Counted from the first letter of the stretch, positions 1-12,419 are shown. The stretch is 64,000 nucleotides of DNA from Amorphophallus konjac (GCA_022559845.1 CM040121.1:511480566-511544565); one strand, 5' to 3'. Notes: generated by a model from the letters alone, not told the origin. Translations and numbers: made by a program.

Positions 1-326
1 TACATTCAACGTGTATAGGGTTTCAATTTAATAAAACTCTTTTATTCGTTTATCCACATAATTATCTTATATAAATAGTATTTATCCTTAAAATACGTGA
101 ATAAACTAATTATCCTTCTAGAATATGGGCCAAACTTGATGGGCTTAGTCTATAAATCTTTTGGATAATAATTAGATAGGCTAGGCTAACTAATTAGCAT
201 AATTGAGCCTTATAATGACTTATTAATCTAATAACTATTCATTAATTTATTTAAGCCTTTATAATTTCTAGAAAAATATTTTAAAATCTAAAAATTATAT
301 ATAAATATAAATTTTGGGGCACTACA
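1..326 (-). repeat. Element A, partial 3' LTR
   Basis: This segment matches 27903..28227 almost base for base. It ends in CACTACA, as that copy does, immediately before the polypurine tract. The remainder of this LTR lies outside the window. The first three bases are the tail of a 26-nt palindromic module that is complete at 27880..27905 in the other LTR. Confidence 0.93.
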
Positions 327-340
327 CCCTCCCCCACTTA
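327..340 (-). other. Element A polypurine tract
   Basis: Immediately inside the LTR, the minus strand reads TAAGTGGGGGAGGG. That is the position and composition of the plus-strand-synthesis primer of LTR retrotransposons. Confidence 0.8.
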
Positions 341-1783
341 GAAGAATTTGGTCCCCAAATTTAATATATGGATTTCGGAGAGTATACTTACAGTTAAATA
401 ATTCTGGAAATCTTTTCCGCATGGCTGCTTCGGTTTCCCATGTTGCTTCATATGGCCATGTTTCCTTCCATTGAATCTTGACCATATGAATAACTTTATT
501 TCATAGTTGACGCACTTCTCGTTCCAGAATCTTTATTGGCGTTTGCTCGAACGTCATATTCTTCTGAATCTCCAGATTGTCATAAGTGATAATATGGTCA
601 GGATCATATACATACTTCTTCAGCATAGAGACGTGAAATACGTCATGAACTCCTGCTAATTATGGAGGTAAAGCCAGTCTATAAGCCACTTCACCGACCC
701 TTTCGAGAATTTCAAACGGGCCAATGAATCTTGGAGTTAATTTGCCTTTAATGCCAAATCTCCGAATACCACGACCTGGAGAAACCTTGAGATATACGTG
801 GTCTCCTATTTGAAATTCCAAGTCACGTCTTCGATTGTCAGCATAAGACTTTTAACTATCTTGTGCCATTTTCATTCTTTCTTGAATGAGCTTGATCTTC
901 TCTGTAGAATCCCTGATAAGATCGGGGCCTAGAAATTACTTTTCCCCTATTTCATTCCAACATATTGGTGATCGACAGCTTTTTCCATATAAGGCTTCAA
1001 AAGGTGTCATTCGTATGCTAGCCTGATAGCTATTGTTATATGCAAACTCTACTAGAGACAAGTGATCATGCCAACTACCTCCAAAGTCGATAGCATAAGC
1101 CCTGAGCATATCTTCTACTACCTAATTCGTTCTTTCCATTTGACCATCTGTTTGTGGATGAAAAGCTGTTCCGAAATTTAATCTAGTCCCTAGTGAATGT
1201 TGTAGACCATTCCAGAATTGTGATGTGAATCGAGGATCTCTATCAGATATAATAGTGACTAGGACGCCATGTAGTTTGACAATCTCCTTTATGTATAATG
1301 CTGCTAGAATATCCACAGATCATCGACTCTTTATTGGTATGAAGTGTCAGATTTAGTCAATCGGTTTATGATTACCCATATTCCATCGTGTGCACCTCTG
1401 GTCTTGGGTAAACCCATAATAAAGTCCATCCCTATACTCTCTCATTTCTATTCGGGAATACTCAAGGGGTGTAATTTACCTGTGAGTCTAAAATATTCTA
1501 CTTTTACTTGTTGACAGGTGAGACAACGGGACACGAAATTAGCTATCTCTCTCTTCATATTGGGCTACCAGAAATTTCTTTTGAGATCTTGATACATCTT
1601 TGTTCCTCCTAGATGAATTGTGTATTTGGAATTATGCGCTTCATCTAGGATTAGTTACTGAGTAGCCTTATGATCTGGTACACATGTTCGGCCCTTAAAT
1701 AACAATCTTCCGTCATTGGAAATAGAAAAATCCGGCCTTTGTTCAATATTGGCTTTAATTTCCAGTAATATAGGATCATTATT
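341..1783 (-). pseudogene. Element A integrase and C-terminal chromodomain-like region (decayed)
   Basis: Fragments in several frames together match a Ty3/gypsy integrase. At 1122..1316 the core reads [14 protein letters not shown] followed by HPQTDGQMERTN, giving the second Asp and the Glu of the D,D(35)E triad. At 372..485 the C-terminus reads MVKIQWKETWPYEATWETE, which resembles the divergent chromodomain of Tekay elements. In the family, integrase inserts the cDNA and the chromodomain-like tail biases target choice. No continuous frame survives across the stretch, so it cannot encode an active enzyme. Confidence 0.85.
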
Positions 1784-2504
1784 TTACAGCTTGACCAGAT
1801 CTTCTATCAATGTAGGTTGAGCTCGGATATTAGCTATGAAACAATCTTCTTCCTTTATGTCAATATCTAAGTTCAACTGAGCAAATTGAGGAACAAGGTT
1901 AGTTACACTTATCATAAGACTTGATAGCATACCCATTGGTTTTCTGCTGAGTGCATCTGCTACAGCATTAGCCTTGCCAGGATGATATTGAATAGCAAAA
2001 TCAAAGTCTTTGAGATATTCTAACCACCTCCTCTGCCTCATGATTAAGCTCCTTTTGAGAGAATAAATATTTCAAGCTTTTGTGGTCTGAGTAGACCGTG
2101 AACTTTTCTCCATAAAGATAATGACGTCAAATTTTCAAGGCGAAAATAATCGCTGCCATTTCCAAATCATGTACGGGATAGTTTTCCTCGTGACGTTTCA
2201 ATTCTCTTGAAGAATAACATATTACTTTTCCATTCTGCATGAGAACGCATCCTAAGCCAATGTCAGACGCATCCGTATACACTTCGAATCCACCACCCTC
2301 CATTGGTAGTGATAAAATAGGAGCTGTCGTAAGATAATTCTTAAGATTATGAAAGCTCTTTTCATAGTCCTTTGACCAGACAAAAGAGTTTTCTTTTCTT
2401 GTGAGTCTAGTTAAAGGAACCGCAATTTTTGAGAAGTCCTTAATGAATCTCCTATAATAACATACTAAACCCAGAAAGTTTCTTACTTCAGATACAGTCG
2501 TTGG
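1784..2504 (-). pseudogene. Element A RNase H and connection domain, interrupted by element B
   Basis: The minus strand reads a Ty3/gypsy RNase H. It shows a TDAS motif with the first Asp, [12 protein letters not shown] with the Glu, and [16 protein letters not shown] with the last Asp. A TGA replaces the Trp codon expected after ALKI near 2127, and a one-base frame change follows near 2040. Upstream, the connection domain begins [11 protein letters not shown] and is cut at 2504 by element B. The open frame that runs on from here into B (to 2645) is a junction artefact. Confidence 0.9.
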
Positions 2505-4768
2505 TGGTGCGGACACCCGAGCAGTTGAGCGGCGCGACGCGCCGAGCCACCGGTACCGCACACGAAGCACGACTCGAGCCACCTCAGCATCCATCTGGCT
2601 CGGAGACAGCCTGGAGACGCCGCCCTGAGTCTCCCCATTTATCATATTTAGTTAGGCTTTATTTGTGTGTAATGTGTGTTTATTGCATTTTATTCGGTAT
2701 GTAAATTTGATTGTAAGAGGGATTTATTTGTAAAATGGGACCCACGGGCCCCACCAGACCCCTCCCATTGATCGACCTCGGCCATAGGACCCCATGTGGG
2801 GTCAGTCAACATGTCAAATGGAGGCATCTAGAAGGTTGAATGGTAAAAGGCACATGGGAGACAAGTGGACTTCAAAGTCCAAGGTGGCTAACTACCATGT
2901 CCCCCCTTGCCTCCCTAGTCAATGGTGCGCCCCCTTCCTTGTATTTTTTTATTTTAATTTTTGTGGATGGTCACATGCTATCCCAGCCCTCCATCTCACA
3001 TCCCTAGATCCAACGGTTGAGGGTTGATTAGACATATGACCTATATATGCTTGTAATTTCCATTTTTGATGAATTAATGCCATTTGAACTTGGAAAATTG
3101 CTTGAGCAAAGGCCTAGGCCGCCCCTCTCTCCCCCTTGGAGCTGTGAAGGCTTCCCTCTGGAGGTGTGACTCCTCCCCTTATCATTCCGGTCGCCGCCGC
3201 CGCCGCCACGAGCCGCCATCGCATCACCGCCGAGATCGCCGGAGTTCTGCCTTCATCCGACCACAGCAGCTTCCACGAATTCTCTGTGTCAGCCACGAGC
3301 TCAGATCGACCTGGGATTTTAGGGGATGCTCCAGAGGTGTCAAGCACGTCCCAAAATTTTTGGTTGGTCATAAAGATCCCATTTGATATTTTTTTATTTT
3401 CGTCCAACCTTAATTTCCAGATCTGTCTGCTTGCTGTTTCAATTTCCACCCGCTCTGTGTTTCCCATGTTCGGACCTCTTTCTGATTTTTGTTAGATCTC
3501 CCAATTTTACTGGGAGTTCTGTCCATCAACCCCACCGTCCCAAATTTTCTTGAATTTGTTTGAGGCCATCCCTTATTTTTCAAAAATCTATCTCAGAGAT
3601 AGCTACAGTGCTGTCCACCTGTTCCCAGATCCGACCACCCTCCAGTAAACAAATCATAACAAATCACAGCCACCTCCAATCAGTCCACAAAAAATATCAC
3701 CGTTCTCCTTGTTCAAAATCCCACAAGTTTGATGAAGAGCTCAGGAGTTGAATCTGCCATCTTCCTCACGTTCAAAGGCAGTCTTCAGACAACTCACCTG
3801 TAGATCTGAGGTTTCGGTTACTGTACAATAGGGACTTGTCAATTCAATAAAGTTCTGATCCGATCAGATCCAGCAGATCTCTCTGGGTCTAGATTGAAGC
3901 ATTTGAAGAGAGCTTTCCAACGATAGCTCATGCGTCCCGATCCGACGTCGGGATTGATCGCAGCGGTCGTTTTCGTCGGAGCGCGCGCCGGAAAACAGCA
4001 ATCAAAATCCGTGGGAAGTTAGTTCAAGAATTGGGAATCGGGGCCGATCGACCCCCGATCGGTGTTCCCGGCCGACCGCCGTCCGTGGAGGCGCGCCACC
4101 AGGGGTCCCCATCACAGTGGGTCCCACCCCCGCAGATCCGGAGGACAGCGCCGTCCGTGGGCCCCGCGGGCCCGTAGAAGCCGCCGTTCGGAAAGCACGA
4201 AAACGCGGAGTTCGGCACCGCCGGGCGACATCAAGATGCTGCCCGTCAACCCGAGTTGCGTGATTCCCGGACCCCACATGTGACCTTTTACCTCCCTGCG
4301 TGGAGTGGGTCGACTTAGTGTATTGCTGTAATAATTGTTAACCGGGAGTCCGTGATTCGGCCGGGGTTGTCTTCGCCACGCCGGGTGCGTGGAGGTAATG
4401 GTCCGAACCTCTTGGCGTTCATTTGCTTAGCTAGTATATGGTCTTTTGCCGCTGCCGAGAGCGATAGGTACTAGCCCGTGTGTCCATGTCACCGCTGTGA
4501 GTGTGAGAGTGACCCGTCCCGTGACTCGATCCGAGTCCGGAAGTGAGTCGACTACCCTTGAACTCTGCCGGTTCTTCAACCGCGCACGATCCGCGTTTCC
4601 CTCGCTTGGGACGACGAGTGAGCTTGCGTTTCTGTTAGCGACGTATAGCCCATAGGAGCTCTCCGTGTCGGGCTTAGTGTCTCTCCATCATGTGTTGCTG
4701 GTCGTGTCCGCATCTAGAGTCCGAGGTCCATACCACGTAGAGTCGGTCCCCGTGTCCGTCCCGCATCA
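2505..4768 (+). repeat. Element B 5' LTR
   Basis: It starts TGGTGCGGACACC and ends CCGCATCA, directly before the PBS. It aligns end to end with 10140..12414 with scattered substitutions and short indels, for example an extra 9 bases in the 3' copy near 10384. Confidence 0.96.
3041..3049 (+). promoter_or_regulatory. Element B LTR TATA box
   Basis: CTATATATG lies in an AT-rich stretch of the LTR. The same sequence is kept at 10685..10693 in the 3' LTR. It is the best TATA candidate for the U3 promoter; the start site was not determined. Confidence 0.55.
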
Positions 4769-4771
4769 GTT

Positions 4772-4783
4772 TGGTATCAGAGC
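4772..4783 (+). other. Element B primer-binding site (initiator tRNA-Met)
   Basis: TGGTATCAGAGC begins 3 bases after the LTR end. It is the standard plant retrotransposon PBS complementary to the 3' end of initiator tRNA-Met. Confidence 0.93.
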
Positions 4784-5064
4784 GAGTCGAGTCTAGGGTA
4801 GTCGTTGCATATGTCTTGCATAGTATAAGTCGAGTCTAGGATCATCATTTCAAAACAACAAAAAAAAGTGTTTTCAAATTGCATTTCACCCAATAGCTCG
4901 GTATATTAAAAGGCGTTGCCCGAACATTAGGTTATGCCTATCGGGAGGGTAGCGTACTTGCGCGAGTGATCTTCGGATCGCTTATCTCCGCCTCGTACCG
5001 GATATTGGTTAGGTCTAAGTGCATCATCTAGTGAGTGTTTGCATTAGTCGGTGTCTTCTAGGTC

Positions 5065-6345
5065 GTGTGTCTTTGCATGCCCACCCGTCGAGGTACCCAA
5101 TACTCGCCACCACCACCTATGGCGGACTCCCGAGCCCGTAGCTCCGATGAGTCCTCGACGGCCGAGATGTTCCGAGCCATTATGGAACGTCTTGACACGC
5201 GTATGGATGGTCTTAGTACGCGTATGGATGGCATAGGAACGCGTCTAGAAGGGCGGATGAAAGCCCTCGAGGATCGGGCCGAGAGTTCGGATCAGTCCAT
5301 TCAAGGCCTTGTAGGGAGGATCGCCGTTCTAGAGAGGGGCCCAGTAGCGGCGCAACCCGCGCCGACGAACGGCCAACAAGAGCCGGCACAGCCACCCGCC
5401 GTGCCAAGGGCTCAAGTGGAGGATGTCGGGAGGCAACAGGCGCCTATAGTGGATGATTATGCCTCCGACAATGATCAGGGGGAAATGGTCGTCGAATCAA
5501 CGACGGAATCGTGATGATGATGATGACGACCGCATCCTTAGGGGTGTGCGTGCGGACCCTCCCACCTTTAGCGGGTCCTTGGACCCTAGGGTGTATTTAG
5601 ATTGGGAGGCCGGCATGGACCGGTACTTCGAGTGGTTTGAGATGACGGACCACCGAAGAGTCCGATACGCGAAGATGAAGCTGCAAGGGCAGGCCCAAAC
5701 TTATTGGATCAATGTGGAGAGCCTGCTCAATCAGCGACGTCAACCCCAAATCGGTACTTGGGATGATATGAAAATCAAATTGAGGGAGAAATACCTTCCC
5801 GCCTCATATCGCCAACGTCTTATAGACAAGTGGCAAAGCATCTCCCAAGGGAACCGATCCGTGACCGAGTACACCGCCGAGTTCGATGAGTATTACTTAC
5901 GGTGTGGGGTCACGGAAGAGAGCACCATGACTATATCCCGCTTTCGAAGAGGTTTGCGGCCCAATTATCAATATGAACTCTTTCGCCGCAATGCAACCAC
6001 TTTGGAGCAGGCATATCAGATCGCTCTCGAATTGGAGCAGTTCGAGGCCGAGTTCGAGTCACCCCATCGGTTGGGCTCCTTTCCCCTTCGTAGTGTCGAG
6101 CCCCGTGGCTCATCTGGCACGTATCCGAGGGCCCCCATGACTCGACCTCAGGAGCCCGCTCGCCCCGAGCCCTTTGCTCCTAGGCCTCGTCCTCCACCCC
6201 CGAGGGACCTTCCTCGTCCCCAGCATCTTACGGCCCCACCCACAGTCCGTCCACCGGCACCCGCACCTCCTGCACGTCCTTTGTTGCCTACGCCTCCTAT
6301 CCGTCGGGAGGATAAAGGTAAAGGACCTATGATTGGGAGCCTAGT
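5065..6345 (+). pseudogene. Element B gag (frameshifted)
   Basis: The N-terminal part (5065..about 5500; a second possible start is the ATG at 5119) has a heptad-like stretch with repeated TRMDG units, suggesting a coiled coil. The frame then changes near 5500. From there to about 6340 the capsid-like gag domain reads WEAGMDRYFEWFEMTDHRR, later RRGLRPNYQYELF, and ends in a Pro/Arg-rich linker. A second frame change near 6340 separates it from the CCHC zinc knuckle at 6361. Gag forms the particle that packages the RNA; with two frame changes this copy probably cannot make it. Confidence 0.88.
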
Positions 6346-6360
6346 GGATCACGGCAGCAG

Positions 6361-7145
6361 TGTTATCGCTGCAATGGGTTTGGCCATTTCGCCAACCAGT
6401 GTCCCACCCGCCCATCTCTTCACATTGGGGACACACAGGCCGAGGATACCACCCCTACGGGCCTCGAGTTAGTCAGCTATGAGGCAGATGAAGAGCTAGC
6501 TGACGAGTACTATGAGATGGGAGGTGAGGCCCAGGATGCCCAGCATTCGGACGATACCCACGTGGGGGTCGTCAGATGTATCCTCACCCAGCCGCAGGTC
6601 AGTGATGACTGGCGTCGGACTACTATCCTTCATGTATTCTGTAGGCTGGGAAAGCAAATTTGCAAGGTGGTCATCGATAGCGGGAGTTGTATCAATGCAA
6701 TCTCCACGAACGCTGTCGCCCGTCTTGGTCTCACACCCGTAGACCATCCTTGTCCCTATCAGGTATCATGGGTGGATACCACTTCCATTTCGGTCAGGCT
6801 GCGGTGCTTGGTCCCGCTGCAGCTCCACTCCTACCGTGACGAGATCTGGTGTGATGTTCTCCCCATGGAAGTGGGCAGTATCATTCTTGGTAGGCCGTGG
6901 TTATTCGACCGGGATGCCACGCTCCATGGCCGGTCGAACACCTGTACCTTCGACCACGCTGGCCAGCGGGTCACCCTCCAACCCGTTCGGCCCAGGAGCC
7001 CATCAGTCAGGGGTCCTACTGGCCCTAGTACTCCGAAGCCTTCCGTTCCCGGGCCTAGTACCCCATCCCCAGCTCGGGCTATGACCGTTACCTCTGGCCC
7101 AGGAGAGCCCTCGACGAGGAGATTGATGATGATTAGCTCCCGGGA
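6361..7145 (+). pseudogene. Element B zinc knuckle and aspartic protease
   Basis: The frame starts with a CCHC nucleocapsid knuckle, CYRCNGFGHFANQC (6361..6402), and stays open into the retropepsin-like protease. The catalytic motif is VIDSGSCINAIS, and the flap-side hydrophobic motif SIILGRPWLF follows about 90 residues later. A Pro/Ser-rich linker ends the domain. The protease would mature Gag-Pol. It is in a different frame from both upstream gag and downstream reverse transcriptase. Either programmed shifting or decay could explain this, and decay is likelier given the number of shifts. Confidence 0.88.
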
Positions 7146-8007
7146 ATGGAGCAGGAGCTTAGTCAGGGCTGTCCGGTGTTTGCCATTACGGTCCGAGAGG
7201 TGGAGCGGGACTCCGAGGGTGAGCTCCCACCCGAGGTTGTTCCCATTCTGCAGGAGTATGCTGATGTCTTTCCCGATGAGCTTCCCGAGGGACTCCCACC
7301 TATGCGGGATATTCAGCATGCCATCGACCTTGTTCCGGGCTCTTCTTTGCCCAACCTTCCTCATTATCGCATGAGTCCCACGGAGCATGCCGAGCTTAAA
7401 CGGCAGGTCGATGAGTTAGTGCAGAGAGGGTCTGTTCGGGACAGCATGAGTCCATGTGCTGTACCCGCATTACTCGCCCCGAAGAAGGATGGCACGTGGA
7501 GAATGTGCATTGATAGTCGTGCCATCAACAAAATCACCGTGAAGTACAGGTTCCCTATTCCCCGCCTTGATGACATGCTGGACATGATGGCAGGTGCCAC
7601 TATCTTTTCGAAGATCGATCTTAAGAGTGGCTACCATCAGGTGAGGATTAGGCCAGGTGATGAGTGGAAGACCGCATTTAAGACCAAGGACGGTCTATAT
7701 GAGTGGTTGGTCATGCCTTTTGGGTTGACCAATGCCCCTAGCACTTTCATGCGGCTCATGACTCAGGTCCTTCGACCTTTCATTGGAGTCTTTGTAGTGG
7801 TGTATTTTGATGATATCCTTATCTATAGCCGCACCACAGGGGACCACTTAGACCACCTTCGGCAGGTCTGTCTACTTCTTCGGCGAGAGCAGCTGTTTGC
7901 GAATCCACAGAAGTGTGCCTTCATGACACCTCAGCTTACCTTCTTGGGTTTCATTGTGTCTAGTACGGGGTCTCCGCCGATCCGGAGAAGGTCCGGGCCA
8001 TTGTTGA
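7146..8007 (+). pseudogene. Element B reverse transcriptase
   Basis: This frame encodes the fingers and palm of a Ty3/gypsy reverse transcriptase. Recognisable motifs are [11 protein letters not shown] at the protease junction, [35 protein letters not shown] with the first catalytic Asp, [12 protein letters not shown], and [11 protein letters not shown] carrying the paired Asp residues. The frame is lost near 7970 just after [10 protein letters not shown]; the next domain continues in another frame from 8008. All catalytic residues are present, so the lesion is only in the frame. Confidence 0.93.
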
Positions 8008-10263
8008 GTGGCCGGAACCCCGTACGTTCATGATGTCCGCAGCTTTCATGGTCTTGCGACGTTCTATCGTCGCTTCATCCGCGGATTTAGCTCCGTCACC
8101 GCCCCGATCACGGATTGTATCCGAAAGGGCACATTTGTATGGACGAAGGCCGCATCTGCCGCCTTCAAGGACATCAAGGAGCGCATGACCCAGACACCTG
8201 TCCTTCGATTGCCTGATTTCTCGAAGGTGTTCGAGGTCTCTTGTGATGCGTCGGGTGTTGGGATAGGAGGAGTCTTGAGTCAGGAGTCCCACCCGATCGC
8301 ATATTTCAGCGAGAAGCTGAATGACGCGAAACTGCGATATTCCACATATGATAAAGAATTCTACGCAGTTGTTCAGGCTCTTAGGCATTGGAGGCACTAT
8401 CTTTTACATCAGGAGTTTGTCCTATACTCCGATCACGAGGCATTGAGGTATCTCCACTCCCAAAAGAAGCTGAACTCGCGTCACAGTCGTTGGGTCGAGT
8501 ATCTCCAGCAGTTCACCTTTGTGCTTAAACATAAGGCTGGAGTGGAGAACAAGGTGGCTGATGCCTTGAGTCGGCGAGCATGTTTGCTTACCACCATGAG
8601 TGCCGAGGTCATAGGGTTAGAGAAGATGAAGGAGGCCTATGTTGATTGTCCTGACTTCGGTCAGATTTTTACCACTCTCCAGGCCGGACCCTCGAGAGAC
8701 CTTGATGAGTATGTGCTTCAGGAGGGTTACCTCTTTCGAGGTAGCAGGCTATGTGTTCCCCGAACTTCGGTTCGAGATTTCTTAGTGTGGGAACTACATG
8801 CGGGAGGTCTAGCCGGCCACTTTGGTCGGAACAAGACTATTGAGGCAGTGGAGCATCGATTTTATTGGCCGAGCTTGAAGCGCGATGTTGCTAACATCGT
8901 GGCTCAGTGCCGTACATGTGCTACGGCCAAGATGAAGAAGCAAAGCTCGGGCCTTTATACGCCTCTCCCCGTGCCTGATGCCCCGTGGCAGGATGTTAGC
9001 ATGGACTTTGTTTTGGGATTGCCACGTACCTCCAGGAAGCATGATACGGTCTATGTGGTGGTTGACCGTTTCTCGAAGATGGCCCTCTTTATCCCTTGCT
9101 CGAAGACTTCGGATGCTTCTAGGGTAGCCCGCCTATTCCTTACTCATGTGGTGTGCAAGTTCGGGTTACCTCGCACTATAGTGTCTGACCGTGATGTTAG
9201 ATTCACTTCCTACTTTTGGAAGACACTATGGCATATGATGGGTACGCACCTCAAGTTTTCCACTGCATATCATCCCCAGACAGACGGTCAGACCGAGGTG
9301 GTCAATAGGAGTCTGGGAGATCTTTTGAGGTGTCTAGTTAAGGACCGCATTGGGGATTGGGATCTCATTTTACCCATGGCTGAGTTTGCATACAATGATT
9401 CGGTGAATAGGTCTACCGGCATGAGTCCGTTTGAGATTGTCACAGGTCGTAGGCCTAGGAAACCCGTGGACCTTGTCCCCATGCCTATCCATGCTAGAGT
9501 GTCGGAGTCGGCCGAGTCGTTTGCTAGGCATGTTAGGAGTTTGCATGACGACATCCGTCGTCACATTGAGGCCAGCAATGCACGTTACAAGGAGTTAGCC
9601 GATGCCCACCGACACCACCGAGAGTTCCAAGAGGGCGAATATGTCATGATCAGGGTAAGACCTGAACGGTTTCCCTCTGGAACCGTTAAGAAGTTGCAAG
9701 CTCGCGGAGCCGGTCCATTCAGAGTGTTGAAACGCGTTGGATCCAATGCGTACGTTGTGGACTTGCCCGAGGAATATGGTATTAGCTCTACTTTTAATGT
9801 ATCGGATCTAGTTGCATATAGGGACCCAGCGGTGATCCCTAGTGAGCCTTTCGAGCCATCTCCTCCCCTTGAGAGTGATCCCACACCTGAGTGTCCACCT
9901 CCAGCCCCGTTGTTACGGCAGCGTGAGCATATAGATCATATACTGGATGAGCAGGTGACAGTTACCAGGAGTGGATCCTACCCGCGCTACCTAGTGCGAT
10001 GGAGAGGACGGCCCGCTACCGAGGACACATGGATCACACATGGCGAGTTGCAGCAGATTGATCCGGACCTTCTGGAGCGATACAGGAGCGATGCAGACCC
10101 TTACTCGACAGGGTCGAGTTTCTCCCACCCGGGGAGAATTGGTGCGGACACCCGAGCAGTTGAGCGGCGCGACGCGCCGAGCCACCGGTACCGCACACGA
10201 AGCACGACTCGAGCCACCTCAGCATCCATCTGGCTCGGAGACAGCCTGGAGACGCCGCCCTGA
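8008..10263 (+). CDS. Element B RNase H, integrase and chromodomain (open 751-codon frame)
   Basis: This is the longest intact coding block of B. The nominal first ATG is internal to pol. RNase H occupies residues 65 to 190, with D80, E117, D142 and D185. Integrase has the HHCC zinc site (H264, H271, C301, C304) and a D,D(35)E core at D333, D394 and E430. A chromodomain-like segment at about 641 to 692 reads YLVRWRG and then DTWI. The frame continues through the PPT and 41 codons into the 3' LTR before stopping. CRM elements are known for a pol reading frame that runs into the LTR, which supports but does not prove that clade. Without the upstream frame it is unlikely to be expressed. Confidence 0.92.
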   Translation: MAGTPYVHDVRSFHGLATFYRRFIRGFSSVTAPITDCIRKGTFVWTKAASAAFKDIKERMTQTPVLRLPDFSKVFEVSCDASGVGIGGVLSQESHPIAYFSEKLNDAKLRYSTYDKEFYAVVQALRHWRHYLLHQEFVLYSDHEALRYLHSQKKLNSRHSRWVEYLQQFTFVLKHKAGVENKVADALSRRACLLTTMSAEVIGLEKMKEAYVDCPDFGQIFTTLQAGPSRDLDEYVLQEGYLFRGSRLCVPRTSVRDFLVWELHAGGLAGHFGRNKTIEAVEHRFYWPSLKRDVANIVAQCRTCATAKMKKQSSGLYTPLPVPDAPWQDVSMDFVLGLPRTSRKHDTVYVVVDRFSKMALFIPCSKTSDASRVARLFLTHVVCKFGLPRTIVSDRDVRFTSYFWKTLWHMMGTHLKFSTAYHPQTDGQTEVVNRSLGDLLRCLVKDRIGDWDLILPMAEFAYNDSVNRSTGMSPFEIVTGRRPRKPVDLVPMPIHARVSESAESFARHVRSLHDDIRRHIEASNARYKELADAHRHHREFQEGEYVMIRVRPERFPSGTVKKLQARGAGPFRVLKRVGSNAYVVDLPEEYGISSTFNVSDLVAYRDPAVIPSEPFEPSPPLESDPTPECPPPAPLLRQREHIDHILDEQVTVTRSGSYPRYLVRWRGRPATEDTWITHGELQQIDPDLLERYRSDADPYSTGSSFSHPGRIGADTRAVERRDAPSHRYRTRSTTRATSASIWLGDSLETPP
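10131..10138 (+). other. Element B polypurine tract
   Basis: GGGGAGAA sits directly before the 3' LTR and inside the open pol frame. Confidence 0.75.
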
Positions 10264-12414
10264 GTCTCCCCATTTATCATATTTAGTTAGGCTTTATTTG
10301 TGTGTAATGTGTGTTTATTGCATTTTATTCGGTATGTAAATTTGATTGTAAGAGGGGTTTATTTGTAAAATGGGACCCACGGGTCCCACGGGCCCCACCA
10401 GACCCCTCCCATTGATCCACCTCAGCCATAGGGCCCCATGTGGGGTCAGTCAACATGTCAAATGGAGGCATCTAGAAGGTTGAATGGTAAAAGGCACATG
10501 GGAGACAAGTGGACTTCAAAGTCCAAGGTGGCTAACTACCATGTCCCCCCTTGCCTCCCTAGTCAATGGTGCGCCCCCTTCCTTGTATTTTTTTATTTTA
10601 ATTTTTGTGGATGGTCACATGCTATCCCAGCCCTCCATCTCACATCCCTAGATCCAACGGTTGAGGGTTGATTAGACATATGACCTATATATGCTTGTAA
10701 TTTCCATTTTTGATGAATTAATGCCATTTGAACTTGGAAAATTGCTTGAGCAAAGGCCTAGGCCGCCCCTCTCTCCCCCTTGGAGCTGTGAAGGCTTCCC
10801 TCTGGAGGTGTGACTCCTCCCCTTATCATTCCGGTCGTCTCCACCGCCGCCACGAGCCGCCATCGCATCACCGCCGAGATCGCCGGAGTTCTGCCTTCAT
10901 CCGACCACAGCAGCTTCCACGAATTCTCTGTGTCAGCCACGAGCTCAGATCGACCTGGGGATTTTAGGGGATGCTCCAGAGGTGTCAAGCACGTCCCAAA
11001 ATTTTTGGTTGGTCATAAAGATCCCATTTAATATTTTTTTATTTTCGTCCAACCTTAATTTCCAAATCTGTCTGCTTGTTGTTTCAATTTCCACCCGCTC
11101 TGTGTTTCCCATGTTCGGATCTCTTTCTTATTTTTTTTAGATCTCCCAATTTTACTGGGAGTTCTTTCCATCAACCCCACCGTCCCCAAATTTTCCTGAA
11201 TTTTTTTGAGGTCATCCCCTATTTTTCGAAAATCAATCTCAGAGATAGCTACAGTGCTGTCCACCTGTTCCCAGATCCGACCACCCTCCAGTAAACAAAT
11301 CATAACAAATCACAGCCACCTCCAATCAGTCCACACAAAATATCCCCATTCTCCCTGTTCAAAATCCCACAAGTTTGCTGAAGAGATCAGGATCTGAATC
11401 GACCATCTTCCTCGCGGTCAAAGGTAGTCTTCAGACAACTCACCTGTAGATCTGAGGTTTCGGTTACTGTACAACAGGGACTTGTCAATTCAATAAAGTT
11501 CTGATCCGATCAGATCCAGTAGATCTCTCTGGGTCTATATTGAAGCATTTGAAGAGAACTTTCCAACGATAGCTCATGCGTCCCATCCGATGTCGGGATT
11601 GATCGCATCGGTCGTTTTCATCGGAGCGCGCGCCAGAAAACAGCAATCAAAATCCGTGGGAAGTTAGTTCAAGAATTGGGAATCGGGGCCGTTCGACCCC
11701 CGATCGGTGTTCCCGGCTGACCGCCGTCCGTGGAGGCGCGCCACCAGAGGTCCCCATCACAGTGGGTCCCACCCCCGCAGATCCGGAGGACAGCGCCGTC
11801 CGTGGGCCCCGCGGGCCCGTAGAAGCTGCCGTTCGGAAAGCACGAAAATGCGGAGTTTGGCACCGCCGGGCGACATCAAGATGCTGCCCGTCAACCCGAG
11901 TTGCGTGATTCCCGGACCCCACATGTGACCTTTTACCTCCCTGCGTGGAGTGGGTCGACTTAGTGTATTGCTGTAATAATTGTTAACCGGGAGTCCGTGA
12001 TTCGGCCGGGGTTGTCTTCGCCACGCCGGGTGCGTGGAGGTAATGGTCCGAACCTCTTGGCGTTCATTTGCTTAGCTAGTATATGGTCTTTTGCCGCTGC
12101 CGAGAGCGATAGGTACTAGCCCGTGTGTCCATGTCACCGCTGTGAGTGTGAGAGTGACCCGTCCCGTGACTTGATCCGAGTCCGGAAGTGAGTCTGACTA
12201 CCTTGAACTCTGCCGGTTCTTCAACCGCGCACGATCCGCGTTTCCCTCGCTTGGGACGACGAGTGAGCTTGCGTTCTGTTAGCGACGTATATCCCATAGG
12301 AGCTCTCCGTGTCGGGCCTAATGTCTCTCCCCATCATGTGTTGTTGGTCATGTCCGCATCTAGAGTCCGAGGTCCATACCACGTAGAGTCGGTCCCCGTG
12401 TCCGTCCTGCATCA
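10140..12414 (+). repeat. Element B 3' LTR
   Basis: It runs from TGGTGCGG to CTGCATCA and is followed by the target duplication GTTGG at 12415..12419. Its first 124 bases carry the end of the pol reading frame. It is 11 bp longer than the 5' copy. Confidence 0.96.
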
Positions 12415-12419
12415 GTTGG

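Larger units (their letters stand above)
1..2504 (-). mobile_element. Element A, 3' part: Ty3/gypsy (Tekay-like) retrotransposon
   Basis: This is the 3' half of a minus-strand LTR retrotransposon. It holds a partial 3' LTR, a polypurine tract, then integrase and RNase H remnants read right to left. It breaks at 2504, where plus-strand element B begins. The reading resumes at 12420 with the reverse transcriptase, and the 5-bp sequence GTTGG is found on both sides of B (2500..2504 and 12415..12419). Many stops and frame changes make this the most decayed element in the window. The Tekay/Del assignment rests on the RNase H motif ending in VADALSRK and a C-terminal chromodomain-like segment; it is inference without a tree. 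Confidence 0.93.
2505..12414 (+). mobile_element. Element B: complete chromovirus (CRM/Galadriel-like Ty3/gypsy) inserted in element A
   Basis: This plus-strand element is 9,910 bp long with LTRs of 2,264 and 2,275 bp, an initiator-Met tRNA PBS, gag, protease, reverse transcriptase, RNase H, integrase and a chromodomain. It is flanked by the 5-bp duplication GTTGG and splits A's pol within codons for NWSRPTTVSE. Frame changes near 5500, 6340, 7140 and 8000 disable gag-pol expression, although the RNase H to chromodomain section is still open for 751 codons. It is the only plus-strand retrotransposon here. Its LTRs lack the palindromic modules seen in A, C, D and E. Clade placement is inferred from integrase sequence only. 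Confidence 0.97.

Noticed and set aside
2127..2645. 172-codon frame starting MINGETQGG
   Set aside because: It is a chimera that begins in element B's LTR on the wrong strand and crosses into element A's pol at 2504.
4002..4283. Overlapping frames on both strands in element B's LTR (also at 11647..11928)
   Set aside because: GC-rich LTR sequence with no known domain; both copies are LTR sequence, not genes.
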